DNA of 64,000 nt, from the NCBI GenBank assembly GCA_029637525.1, contig CP072660.1, positions 1,389,612 through 1,453,611 on the forward strand, in the 5' to 3' direction. Numbering within the stretch: position 1 is the stretch's first letter; every line of letters begins with the position of its first letter. Of the stretch, positions 54,112 to 62,780 are shown one piece after another. The notes below the pieces were generated by a model. That model was not told where the DNA came from. It worked only from the letters and a program-made list of their open reading frames with translations, and did not search any database. The position numbers and the translations under genes were made by a program. The stretch comes from Desulfurococcaceae archaeon MEX13E-LK6-19 (GTDB taxonomy: Archaea > Thermoproteota > Thermoprotei_A > Sulfolobales > Desulfurococcaceae).

Positions 54112-54465
54112 TCAGCTCCTTGGTTTCCATTTCTTTATCCGTATTCCAAGCTTCTTGGCTAGTTCTTTGGCAGAAATGGTTACGTTTACATTTGGTCCAA
54201 TAAATAGTACTGGCTTGGCATTAATTCTTCTTGCTTTTCTATAGAGTTTGATCATGGTACTTGATGTAATAGTTTGTGATCCACTTTTTACTTCAATTGT
54301 TAATCTTTCTTTTCTCTTAATAGCTAGTATATCTATTTCGCCCTTGCTTATTATAACATGTTTTCTAACATTGTATCCTGCTTTTCTGTATCTATTTGCA
54401 ACATGGTTTTCCAGCCAACTACCTTTCCTCTCCTTACGCCTACGGCTGATCATCCTCCCACTCAT
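54112..54465 (-). CDS. Hjc/restriction-like nuclease
   Basis: This is a 117-residue basic protein with the Holliday-junction-resolvase/restriction-endonuclease fold: an N-terminal helix GSWLENHVANRYRKAGYNVRK (in part), then ISKGEIDILAIKRKERLTIEVKSG, giving the Glu-Ile-Asp and Glu-Val-Lys residues, followed by SSTMIKLYRKARRINAKP and a last strand. The Gln/Lys/Arg content suits DNA binding. It leads a minus-strand operon of two unknown genes and is divergent from a winged-helix gene (67 bp). Whether it cuts Holliday junctions or another structure is not certain. Confidence 0.8.
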   Translation of the reverse strand: MSGRMISRRRKERKGSWLENHVANRYRKAGYNVRKHVIISKGEIDILAIKRKERLTIEVKSGSQTITSSTMIKLYRKARRINAKPVLFIGPNVNVTISAKELAKKLGIRIKKWKPRS

Positions 54466-54532
54466 AGAGATATTCTGTATAAGAGATATATATTTTTATT
54501 CCAAATTACTGTATAGTAATATTGGTGTCTCT

Positions 54533-55267
54533 ATGTCTAAACGTGTTAGTGAGCAAAAGAAACTAATCGAGATAATTCGTATAGTTGCTCTAGAAGGTCC
54601 TCTAAGTGTTAGTGATTTAACTAGGAGGTTTTCGGAGGAACTCGGAATGCATTATAGGACAGCTAGATCAGCTATTGGACGTTTGCTACCTCTACTTATT
54701 GAGAAGGGGGCTATTGTTGAGCTAGATAAAGTTGGTCCTCGCGGGACAAAGTATGTTGATATAACTCCTAAAGGTTGCGATGCAGCGTTGTTTTCTGGAA
54801 TACTAGACTATAGTGAAGTAGCTGGGATCACTGTCAAGCACGTTAACGAACTTAAGAGACCCTTGGCTAGAGCAATAGAGTTTATCTATAAAGAAGTTTT
54901 TGGAAGAACACGTGAAGAAAAGGAACCCGAGGAAGCCGCAGCTGAACTACTTGAACACCTAGATGAGCTTGAGACAACAACTTGGGATGATGTACTAGAG
55001 GATACACTCATCGACCCACTCGTTTATCACTCACATTGGGAGGAATTTGGGCTATCCCGCGAGTTACTTAAAGACCTGTTTGAAGCATACAAGAAAGCTT
55101 CAAGAGATCTAAAACCATATATACTACAAATACTAGAATACATCGCCAACATGAAAGAAGCAGAGAGTAAAAGACTTGAAGAAGAAGCAAAACAATACCG
55201 GGCCAGCGCTGAAAACATCAGAAAATTCATAGACAAAGAACGCAAGAAACTCTTTAGAAAACCATAG
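54533..55267 (+). CDS. Winged-helix DNA-binding protein
   Basis: This is a 245-residue protein with an N-terminal winged helix (KKLIEIIRIVALEGPLSVSD, then RTARSAIGRLLPLLIEKGAI and RGTKYVDITPKG). A long acidic and helical C-terminal domain follows, ending in a Lys/Glu coiled coil. It could be a repressor of the divergent nuclease operon (gap of 67 bp). The start is ATG 54533; the open frame extends far upstream but that part lies over the minus-strand nuclease. It has GGTG upstream. Confidence 0.68.
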   Translation: MSKRVSEQKKLIEIIRIVALEGPLSVSDLTRRFSEELGMHYRTARSAIGRLLPLLIEKGAIVELDKVGPRGTKYVDITPKGCDAALFSGILDYSEVAGITVKHVNELKRPLARAIEFIYKEVFGRTREEKEPEEAAAELLEHLDELETTTWDDVLEDTLIDPLVYHSHWEEFGLSRELLKDLFEAYKKASRDLKPYILQILEYIANMKEAESKRLEEEAKQYRASAENIRKFIDKERKKLFRKP

Positions 55268-55368
55268 ACATCATGACAAATATCTTTATTCTCTAGAAAC
55301 AATGTAGCTTAAAGCTCCTGTATAAGACAGGGTTTCATCTACTCCATAGAACTACAGTACTGCCTAAC

Positions 55369-55950
55369 TTATTGGCTACGAGGGATAAGCTTGTTCTTGA
55401 TGTATCTCTTGAGTATTTCCTTGAAGTTTTGTTCTCTAATTACTATAATGTTTTCTGGTGCCCTGATTGGTGTTTTCCTGAGTTCCGTAACAGTATTCAG
55501 GTATGTCAGAAGTTTCTGGAAGGATTTGAATGTTCTTTCATTTTGTGCTACAATCAACCCTATCTTTCCCATGAAAGATGCATTAAGCATGCTCCCAAGT
55601 CTATGTTTTATACTGGTCTTATTCTCAACCTCTATAGCTATAAAACAACGAGGATTCTCATTCCATTTCCCATTAAAGTTATTGGTAAAACCGTTTTTGA
55701 TGAAGTCTTGTATAAGCCCACGATAATTATTATATGCTTCATTTATTTCTCTAAGATTATCACGAGAAGATGTGATATTAAATGGCCCCACAACATAGTC
55801 TATTCTAGGAACATAAGTTTTATTTCTAAGTCTTTTCCAGAGATCTTCTGCTTCAACAGCAATATTCCATTCTTTCTTCACCAAGTCCTTTCCAAAAACC
55901 TTTTTTAAGAGATCAAGTATCTCATCACTATCTAAAGACATTTTTCTCAA
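55369..55950 (-). CDS. PD-(D/E)XK-like protein, unknown
   Basis: This is a 193-residue protein. RIDYVVGPFN (residues 49-58) and CFIAIEVENKTSIKHRLGSM (about 103-122) give Asp and Glu-X-Glu/Asn in the layout of a restriction-like fold that often uses Glu-X-Glu/Asn. The rest has a late strand (GLIVAQNERTF). The plus-strand reading over the same DNA (178 residues) has hydrophobic, Cys-rich, unnatural composition, so I prefer the minus one. It may be one of the defence-type nucleases in this region. Confidence 0.6.
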   Translation of the reverse strand: MRKMSLDSDEILDLLKKVFGKDLVKKEWNIAVEAEDLWKRLRNKTYVPRIDYVVGPFNITSSRDNLREINEAYNNYRGLIQDFIKNGFTNNFNGKWNENPRCFIAIEVENKTSIKHRLGSMLNASFMGKIGLIVAQNERTFKSFQKLLTYLNTVTELRKTPIRAPENIIVIREQNFKEILKRYIKNKLIPRSQ

Positions 55951-56051
55951 CTAATAAAACGATCTTTGATTTAATATAAATAGTTTTTGTAGCATACCTC
56001 GGTTGAATCTAGGAAAACTAGTTTAGCCCAGCACAAGCAATATTTTCTCTT

Positions 56052-56741
56052 GTGATAGAGTTGAGCTTTGATATTGCTAAGTTCTCAGGTATAGGAGTCC
56101 TCGTCATGGCTCTTCTACTAGGGCTTATGGCTGGGTTGTTTGCAGGTAGCAACTATTACCCCAAGACTTCCACGAAGACAGTCTATGGCACAATTACGAA
56201 CACCATAGTAAACAACACGACAATAGTTATGACAACAACTATTACGGAGATAAATACTGTCACAAAAACCGTGACAGAGACAGTATCTGAGACGGCAACA
56301 ATAACGGTTACAAAGCAATTAAAAACAATACCATGGGGTCAGAATGGTAGCTATGCCTTATACAGTGTTTCAGCTTTTGCTTTATTCATAAGCTTCTCGG
56401 GCGAAATCCTTGTTATGACTGACGGCAAAAACGTTTATGTACATACTGTTATGTTTGGTTTCTTCAACGATACCATAATACCCTTAGACCAATGGGACTG
56501 GAAGACTTTGGGACCACTAAACGAGACCAAAAATATGACCCTAGAGAAAACAGAGGAAGAAATCATAGCAACAAAGTATGGACTACGACACACGATAGTA
56601 TACCATTACAGACAGGACAATAAGACAACCATAGTATACATGGACAAGGAAACAGGCATACTCCTAAGAACACTAGTGGTAGAACAAGGAGCATTTCTAT
56701 CAATAGAACTAGTCGAAACAAATATCATACCCAAACCCTAG
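56052..56741 (+). CDS. Membrane-anchored surface protein with Thr-rich stalk
   Basis: This is a 229-residue protein with the anchor at the N-terminus: a helix at residues 12-30 (GIGVLVMALLLGLMAGLFAG), then a Thr/Val/Glu stalk of about 55 residues (for example TVTKTVTETVSETATITVTK), then a C-terminal beta domain facing outside. This is the reverse order of the C-terminally anchored stalk proteins elsewhere in the window. Some N-glycosylation sequons are present. No catalytic motif is visible. Function unknown. It starts at GTG/ATG near 56052. Confidence 0.65.
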   Translation: MIELSFDIAKFSGIGVLVMALLLGLMAGLFAGSNYYPKTSTKTVYGTITNTIVNNTTIVMTTTITEINTVTKTVTETVSETATITVTKQLKTIPWGQNGSYALYSVSAFALFISFSGEILVMTDGKNVYVHTVMFGFFNDTIIPLDQWDWKTLGPLNETKNMTLEKTEEEIIATKYGLRHTIVYHYRQDNKTTIVYMDKETGILLRTLVVEQGAFLSIELVETNIIPKP

Positions 56742-57157
56742 CCTTTTTCCTAATTAATTATATTCATTAATCTAGTATTAACAATATGATGAGTAACCAT
56801 ATTTTAAGTAAAAAACACTAGATACATATAGACAGGTTTACATAATGTGGGCGTTGCTGAGGTAAAAGATTTTAGTTAACTATATTGGTAGACCCCTAAT
56901 TACGTTAAGAAGTAAAATTTCGGTTTTTATTCATATACTATCGGTATCGATAGTATTACCATTTACCGGCAAAAATTCCCAAACATACTGACACAGACAT
57001 ACACCGATTACATATTTTACCAGCATACGATCATTAATCTAATTAATATCACAATAATAAAATTGTCAATGAAATCCTGAGGTTAAGTGTATTTACGCTT
57101 GTTGGTAAAGCAAGCATTATTTCCTGTTCTAATTACATTTCTATTAGGTAGATTCTT
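56742..57157. other. Intergenic region, 416 bp, with a hairpin
   Basis: No gene was seen. At 56935-56956 there is an inverted repeat with nine-base arms ATACTATCG and CGATAGTAT around the four-base centre GTAT. It lies about 200 bp upstream of the next gene. It could be a regulator site or a small RNA stem, but nothing confirms this. Confidence 0.45.
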
Positions 57158-58396
57158 GTGCGGAGTTTCTACGAGTATACCTTTAAGAATGAGTACTGGA
57201 ATATTGGTTCATGGCTGAGTTATGCTAGAGAGTATGTTATACCGCTTTATGTGTCTACGCAAAAGCTTCTAATGATATACGAGTACTTGAAAACGCTTAT
57301 TGGCGGCGAGAGTATTAAGCTTTATGATTTGAGGAAGAAGAATAAGAAACTTTATGAGATATTACTTGATGGCATTACCGATGAGGGAAAATATAGTGAT
57401 AAGAGCTTTGCAGGACTCTATAGTAGAGTTTTTGGAGTATACGTTGATCCAGAGAAATGGAGTAGATTAAAGAGAGAAGAGGGTGAAAAGAATGCCTCAA
57501 AGAAGATAGGTATAGAAATAGTGAAGTCGCAGTTTATGTCTTTTGTAGAAAAACTAAATGCGTTGTGCTTAGATATTATTAAAATCCTTGGTATAGACAA
57601 AGAGATTAAAACGGATAAACCTGATGTCAAAGAATTCATTAAAGATCGCAATAAGCTGTTACATGTTCTTAAAGAGTTATACAATGCATGTATAAACGTA
57701 TGTGCAGTAAATAATGATTATACGTTCTTCATATTTAGCACGAATAAACTACCTCGTCAATTAATGGAGATTGCTTACCCTAAGCTTAGAACCATGTTCG
57801 ATAAATTTAGAGGATTCCTGGGCATGGAAAAAATATTTGAGCCAAATGTAGATGACCCTGATTTTAGAGAAGCTTATACAATATGGGTTTATTCGGAAGA
57901 TTATCTAGGCGGAAAGATATATAGGATAAATGAGTTGATTATGAAAGAATTCTATGTACATAAAGAAGTATGGGAACAAGTTGTCGAGAATCCTATCGAT
58001 CCTGGGAGAGAGTATGTAAGAAAAGCTCTCGATATAATAGGTCATTACAAAACACGCTTTCTACCACAATACGTAGTTATTGAGAAGACTTATGATGATA
58101 TTTATGTGGAAGAGAAGTGCCGGTTATGCGACAAAGAAAACAGAGACTATATGCAATGTTACAGCTTCGAATACATTGTTAAATCAAAAGAAGTAACAGC
58201 TGTCACACATAGAATAAAAGTTGATGTCAAGAAATATAGTAGCCCATCTCATCCCCTCAAAATAGATCTCGCAAGCTTCCTAAACGACATATTTCCCCTA
58301 TTATTTACAAAAATCATCGATATAGATGTTAATGACAACACTATCTCCATAAGCTACAATAGAAACCTATTAAGAAAAAATGTAGCCATTAGGTAA
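57158..58396 (+). CDS. Protein of unknown function with a C-terminal Cys cluster
   Basis: This is a 412-residue soluble protein. It has Lys/Glu-rich helical stretches (residues 90-190) and a later CRLCDKENRDYMQC segment (near 323-336) that could bind zinc. It opens MRSFYEYTFKNEYWNIGSWLSY; no family is recognised. It starts at GTG 57158 with TAGGTAG upstream. No neighbour suggests a pathway; it lies in a nuclease-rich region. Confidence 0.5.
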   Translation: MRSFYEYTFKNEYWNIGSWLSYAREYVIPLYVSTQKLLMIYEYLKTLIGGESIKLYDLRKKNKKLYEILLDGITDEGKYSDKSFAGLYSRVFGVYVDPEKWSRLKREEGEKNASKKIGIEIVKSQFMSFVEKLNALCLDIIKILGIDKEIKTDKPDVKEFIKDRNKLLHVLKELYNACINVCAVNNDYTFFIFSTNKLPRQLMEIAYPKLRTMFDKFRGFLGMEKIFEPNVDDPDFREAYTIWVYSEDYLGGKIYRINELIMKEFYVHKEVWEQVVENPIDPGREYVRKALDIIGHYKTRFLPQYVVIEKTYDDIYVEEKCRLCDKENRDYMQCYSFEYIVKSKEVTAVTHRIKVDVKKYSSPSHPLKIDLASFLNDIFPLLFTKIIDIDVNDNTISISYNRNLLRKNVAIR

Positions 58397-58724
58397 TTAC
58401 TTTTTACCATAAAGCTGAGTTATCACCCTACCTTTTTTCATAGCCTATAAAGCATTTTATCAGGAATAACTTTAGAATCCCTTGTTTATCCGCAAATTTC
58501 CAATAAACCCTGTGTGGTTATTAGGAAAAGTATGAGAAGTCCTTAGCACCAACAGAGGACAGAATGAATAGTATAACATATAGTACAACATTAAGTTGAC
58601 GAGGCTTTCTACGTTTTTGTTTGAAAAGATTCATCATTTCCTTTTTTCATTTCTAGTTACGTAGAAGCATAGTTTATATTTTGCCGACAATAATAATTAG
58701 GATGTACATAAGTTGGTGTTCTTT
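58397..58724. other. Intergenic region, 328 bp
   Basis: No gene is supported. A TATA-like TAGTTTATATTTTGC near 58670-58684 would serve the NucS-like gene downstream. Confidence 0.4.
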
Positions 58725-59423
58725 ATGCCGGGTAGACGTTATCATAAGAGTGTTTATGAGCTTGTTCATGAAGCAGCTCTCATTCTTGGTAGGAATGGTA
58801 GTGTGTTTAGTGATATTGATGTGATCAAGTATATACGTAGCAAGTACCCTGACTGCCCCTATAGCGATAACTCGTTTAGAATGCACCTACTAGGCTTATC
58901 CAAGAATAACAAACATGCACCTAAGCGTTGGCCCAACCTATACAAGAAGGCATTCTTAATACAAGTAAGCAGCAGTAAGTTTAGGCTAGCCGATGATACA
59001 TTAGTTGATGAAGACATTAGTGATTATGAGGATGAACCGGTAGATTATAATGTAGGTTATAGTCTCTCGCTCGAACGCGACCTAGAAGATTATCTAGCCA
59101 GAAAACTCGATGTACTTGAGGAAGGCCTATCTCTTGTTGAGAGACAAAAAGAGCTCACAGGCGTTGGCAGATTAGACATACTAGCTAGAGACAAGGAAGG
59201 GAATCTCATTGTCATAGAGCTCAAGGCAGGACAAGCCGACGAGAAAGCAGTCGGGCAGCTACAAGCATACATGGAGTACTTGAAAGAACAAGGATACAGT
59301 AATGTGAGAGGAATACTAGTCGCATCAACATACACGCCCAAAGCAGTATATGCCGCAAAAGCAAATAAAAACATAAAACTAGCCAAATACCACGTCGAAT
59401 TCAAAATAGAATACCTACAGTAA
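58725..59423 (+). CDS. NucS-like nuclease with N-terminal winged-helix-like domain
   Basis: This is a 232-residue protein with two domains. The N-terminus (about residues 5-90) is a small helical winged-helix-like unit (VYELVHEAALILGRNG, then SDIDVIKYIRSKYPDC), similar to DUF7669-type DNA-binding modules. The C-terminal 120 residues match NucS/EndoMS: RDLEDYLARKLDVLEEGLSL, then GVGRLDILARDKEGNLIVIELKAG (Asp and Glu-X-Lys), then GQLQAYMEYLKEQ. It starts at ATG 58725 with GGTG upstream. It is a relative of the NucS-like gene at 18645 but with another N-terminal domain. It may cut DNA with modified or mismatched bases. Confidence 0.72.
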   Translation: MPGRRYHKSVYELVHEAALILGRNGSVFSDIDVIKYIRSKYPDCPYSDNSFRMHLLGLSKNNKHAPKRWPNLYKKAFLIQVSSSKFRLADDTLVDEDISDYEDEPVDYNVGYSLSLERDLEDYLARKLDVLEEGLSLVERQKELTGVGRLDILARDKEGNLIVIELKAGQADEKAVGQLQAYMEYLKEQGYSNVRGILVASTYTPKAVYAAKANKNIKLAKYHVEFKIEYLQ

Positions 59424-59510
59424 ACGGCACACCAAACTATCTCCAACTACAGACTCACAAGACCTCTACACTAACACAAGGCCGAGAATCCCATATGCAT
59501 GTAAATAAAA

Positions 59511-60536
59511 TCACAATGACACTTTGCTTGATATACTTATGAGTTCTTCTGCTGCTAGGAGTAGTGTTTCTGGTGTTTTCCGGTAGTATGCTCCGATCTC
59601 GTAGTTTTTCTTGAGGCTTGTTTCTAGGAGGTTTGCTGATGATGTTATTGCTGGTCCCCTGGGGTTTAGTACTATTTTTGCATGTAAGCGGTTGTAATGG
59701 TAGGTGTTTAGTGTTGTGCTCAGGGTTTTCTTTAGTTCTTGGAGGTACTTGTTGTTCCTACTGGTGTTTCTCACGACTATGCTTATCTCCTTTAGATCCT
59801 TGTTGTATTTTGTTATGTGTTTTAGTAGTGATACTAGTGACCCGTTGATCCATGGCGATATTATTATCGGGTGCCTTGAGTCGTAGAGTACGTCTGCTAT
59901 ACCAGAGTAGATCGTGTAGTCGCCGGGCATTGTACGAATAATATCAACCCCGCCATACAGGCCCTCACCATGCCCCTTGAGTATCTCCTTGGCTTCCTCC
60001 GTGATGTAGATTAATCCATTGTCAACATGGATCAGCCCTAGCTGCCTAGCCAACGGGACGAAGAGGTTTCTTGTAACAAAGCTATTATAGGGCTTGGCCA
60101 CACCCGGTCTCCTCATGATCCCGCGGGCAATCCCTAAGTCATAGAGTATCCTCGTCCACCTCTTCATAGCCCCGCCAAGATCCCTGACGACATCATCAAC
60201 ACTAACCCTCCCTCTCGTCCCAACATAGCTGAGAAACACCACAAGCGGGATCCATCTAAGGAAAACACTACGCAGAACACCGAGCCTAGCCTCACGATCA
60301 CCACCAGAGAGCTCGCGGGCAACCCTTAGCCCAAGGCTACTCAACCCAAAGAACAACCTACCCTCAATCCTAGTATGAACAAGTAGCCCAAGATGCCACA
60401 ATAACCTAGCAAAATAACTTCCCTCACGACCCGTCCCAGCAAACCGCAGGCCACCAGACCCAGCAATAAACCCGTCGAGCTCCCTGACAGAAACAAAACC
60501 CCTATTATGAACAAACCCTAGAATCCTCTCAAACAA
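59511..60536 (-). CDS. Winged-helix plus PLD-like domain protein
   Basis: This is a 341-residue protein. The first 190 residues carry two or more winged-helix-like units (GFVHNRGFVSVRELDGFI; then RVSVDDVVRDLGGAMKRWTRIL). The C-terminus resembles a phospholipase D-like domain: IIISPWINGSLVSLLKHI and LHAKIVLNPRGPAITSSANL, with His-X-Lys and a Ser-X-Asn end; the usual Asp is not in its position. The HKD His and Lys are intact, so a nuclease or an inactive DNA-binding role is possible. The frame is open above the TTG start 60536 without another start. The 5' half is richer in G and C than the neighbours. Confidence 0.6.
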   Translation of the reverse strand: MFERILGFVHNRGFVSVRELDGFIAGSGGLRFAGTGREGSYFARLLWHLGLLVHTRIEGRLFFGLSSLGLRVARELSGGDREARLGVLRSVFLRWIPLVVFLSYVGTRGRVSVDDVVRDLGGAMKRWTRILYDLGIARGIMRRPGVAKPYNSFVTRNLFVPLARQLGLIHVDNGLIYITEEAKEILKGHGEGLYGGVDIIRTMPGDYTIYSGIADVLYDSRHPIIISPWINGSLVSLLKHITKYNKDLKEISIVVRNTSRNNKYLQELKKTLSTTLNTYHYNRLHAKIVLNPRGPAITSSANLLETSLKKNYEIGAYYRKTPETLLLAAEELISISSKVSL

Positions 60537-60801
60537 ACCAACATCAAACCAGGCAACACCATAACTAGAAAAATAAACACGAGCAGCCCAATAAAGCCTA
60601 CCAATAATACCACACCACCCAATAAATAATCTATCACCAAAACTTATTATTACTTAGCTATGTACTAAAGAATAAAACACTTAGTTTATCTATTGCGTTA
60701 AAGTATAGAGACGTTATGAAATGAGGTAATACCCCGATATACATAGTGTCCTAACCGTTCTCTATAAATATGTTTCCATATACTTATGGGGCCGGAAAAT
60801 A

Positions 60802-61215
60802 ATGGTTTCTATGGATAGAAGTGCAAGAGAACATACGATCATGAGAATTATTCAATACTTGCAGAATACTAGTATTCCTGTGTTCGACTGGGTTATACAC
60901 AATGTGGTGTTCTTGCTGGAGTTTTATTACGGTGTAGATACCGGTTACAGTGGATGCAACTGGGTTTACCAGCCTTACGGCGTATGGTGTGAAGATCTAT
61001 ACTCTGATACAAGAAGGCTTATTGATGAAAAGAAAATTTACCGCCTAGAAAATGGTGAACTAAGAGTATTCTCAAGAAGTAACTATTTAGACAACAAGTA
61101 TCATAGTAATATACGGATACCATATCAGCTTGCAAAGATGCGTATTAGAGATATAGTTTACTCAGTATTTAAGGTGTATAATGAGATCCTTGGAACAAAA
61201 GAGCTTCTCTACTAA
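60802..61215 (+). CDS. SocA/Panacea-like protein
   Basis: This is a 137-residue protein with the pattern of the Panacea/SocA family: IMRIIQYLQNTSIPVFDWV, then FLLEFYYGVDTGYSG, YQPYGVWCEDLYSDTRRLIDEKKIY. In such proteins a helical core with a YGPxxxx-like motif acts as an adaptor or antitoxin in toxin-antitoxin systems. The match is moderate. It overlaps the convergent HD-domain gene by 4 bp. No toxin is adjacent in the same direction, so a different role is possible. The start is ATG 60802. Confidence 0.5.
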   Translation: MVSMDRSAREHTIMRIIQYLQNTSIPVFDWVIHNVVFLLEFYYGVDTGYSGCNWVYQPYGVWCEDLYSDTRRLIDEKKIYRLENGELRVFSRSNYLDNKYHSNIRIPYQLAKMRIRDIVYSVFKVYNEILGTKELLY

Positions 61216-62759
61216 AAGGTCGTTTCCATCCATTTCTTTAAGCCACTTTGTTTTTGCGGCGATTCGTATAGTATAGCTAAGAGCTTCTCTTCCATATCTC
61301 TTGATAACTTTTCTCTGTTAATATATATTCTTAATAGCACTATTGGAAAGACACCATTTTCTGCCATAAACTCTACTAGAGGTATCATTATGTACTTTTG
61401 TGCTGAACCAATTTTCTTCACTATAGGTATTACTCGTGGCTGGGAATCTCCGGGGTAGAGGTTAAATGCTGTTCTCGGAAATATCGATATTTCTCTTACA
61501 TCAACAATAATATCATCTTCTGTGATGCCCTTTGATTTAAACTTGTCTATGATCCCCTCTTTTTTAGCTTTGCCCAGTGCTTTGAACTGATTTTTAATGG
61601 CAGCTACTTCTTCATCATCTCTAAGTCTCTTAGCATTTGTAACAACTCTACGTCTATTGTAGATTAATTTCCATCTACTTTTTCTTCTTAGATAAATATG
61701 TTCAACAAATTCTTTCACCATGTTTCTCGATTCCTTGCTAAGATATGTTGTTGAATGTGCTCCTAAGTTAATGTGTCTATAGAGTGCAAGCATTTGTCCA
61801 AGAAAACTGTATTCGTTCAAGAATAAGTAACCCTCTATGAATCCCTGCTTTAGATTCTCTATGGTCTTACTTATCTCAAGCAAATCTAGAAGATCTTGAT
61901 CATTGGATAATTGCTTAAAATAGTAATCAAAAGCTATTATGGCAGGATGATAATATACATTTTCATACATAAACTGTCTTGCTATGACATATTTTATGAA
62001 CTCACCTATGATCTTCTCAGGAAACGCTAAGATGTATATTCCATCCATGTTTATTACTTCAAGCGCCTCTATGAGTCTTCTATAGTTTATCCAGCCATAC
62101 TCTCTGGTACCTGTATAGAATGAGTCGCGTAGGAGAAAGTCAAGAACATCAGCTGGCATAAGCCAGTCTCTTACTATTTGTCTAAAGAATCTAGAACAAG
62201 GATCTATATTAGTATGAGGGGCAAGCATCTGATCTACTAGTAACGCAATATTATTGGGATCCACACCATTTCCTGCCGCATTTTCTATAATTTGCCTTAT
62301 CCTATGACTGTAAAGCTTATACGTTATAATTTCATGATTTAGGCCGTATTTTTCTAGAATATATCTGTCAAAAGAATGACCATAAGGACCATGGCCAATA
62401 TCATGTAGTAGACCAACAATCCTGACAGCATAATATACTTCTTTTTCATTATACCTTGCTTTATTCTCATCACACCCACATATCTCATTAAAGACTCGAC
62501 CACCCATCTTCTTCACTATATGTTCAAAATACTTACCAGAAAGATGCATAACACCTATGCTATGCTGAAACCTCGTGTGGTCAGCACCCGGGTAAACAAG
62601 GTATGATAACTGCAGTTGCCTAATGTATCTCAGTCTTTGCAGGACTATATCATTTATTAAAGGTTCCTCATATTGTCTGTGAAAGTATACATGCCCGTAT
62701 ATAGGATCGTTGACAACACCAGCATTTGTACTGTATTCTATAGCTTCATAAGAAGACAT
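61212..62759 (-). CDS. HD-domain phosphohydrolase (dNTPase/SAMHD1-like)
   Basis: This is a 515-residue protein of the HD phosphohydrolase superfamily. The N-terminal part shows VYPGADHTRFQHSIGVMHLS (the first His of the site), then VRIVGLLHDIGHGPYGHSFD (His-Asp) and later VRDWLMPADVLDFLLRDS, as in dGTPase/SAMHD1-like enzymes that cut dNTPs. The C-terminal half has Lys/Arg-rich helices (RRRVVTNAKRLRDDEE). The dNTP-depleting role in antiviral defence is known for some relatives. The start is ATG 62759, following GGAGG; TTG 62780 is longer. It overlaps the SocA-like gene by 4 bp. Confidence 0.85.
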   Translation of the reverse strand: MSSYEAIEYSTNAGVVNDPIYGHVYFHRQYEEPLINDIVLQRLRYIRQLQLSYLVYPGADHTRFQHSIGVMHLSGKYFEHIVKKMGGRVFNEICGCDENKARYNEKEVYYAVRIVGLLHDIGHGPYGHSFDRYILEKYGLNHEIITYKLYSHRIRQIIENAAGNGVDPNNIALLVDQMLAPHTNIDPCSRFFRQIVRDWLMPADVLDFLLRDSFYTGTREYGWINYRRLIEALEVINMDGIYILAFPEKIIGEFIKYVIARQFMYENVYYHPAIIAFDYYFKQLSNDQDLLDLLEISKTIENLKQGFIEGYLFLNEYSFLGQMLALYRHINLGAHSTTYLSKESRNMVKEFVEHIYLRRKSRWKLIYNRRRVVTNAKRLRDDEEVAAIKNQFKALGKAKKEGIIDKFKSKGITEDDIIVDVREISIFPRTAFNLYPGDSQPRVIPIVKKIGSAQKYIMIPLVEFMAENGVFPIVLLRIYINREKLSRDMEEKLLAILYESPQKQSGLKKWMETTF

Positions 62760-62780
62760 GATAACATCAATCCTCCACAA

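Noticed and set aside
54248-54532. N-terminal extension of the winged-helix gene
   Set aside because: It reads through the minus-strand Hjc-like gene and is a hydrophobic chance sequence; ATG 54533 begins the real domain.
55372-55908. 178-codon plus-strand frame opposite the PD-(D/E)XK-like gene
   Set aside because: Cys- and Phe-rich, no domain; the minus-strand reading has nuclease-like motifs.
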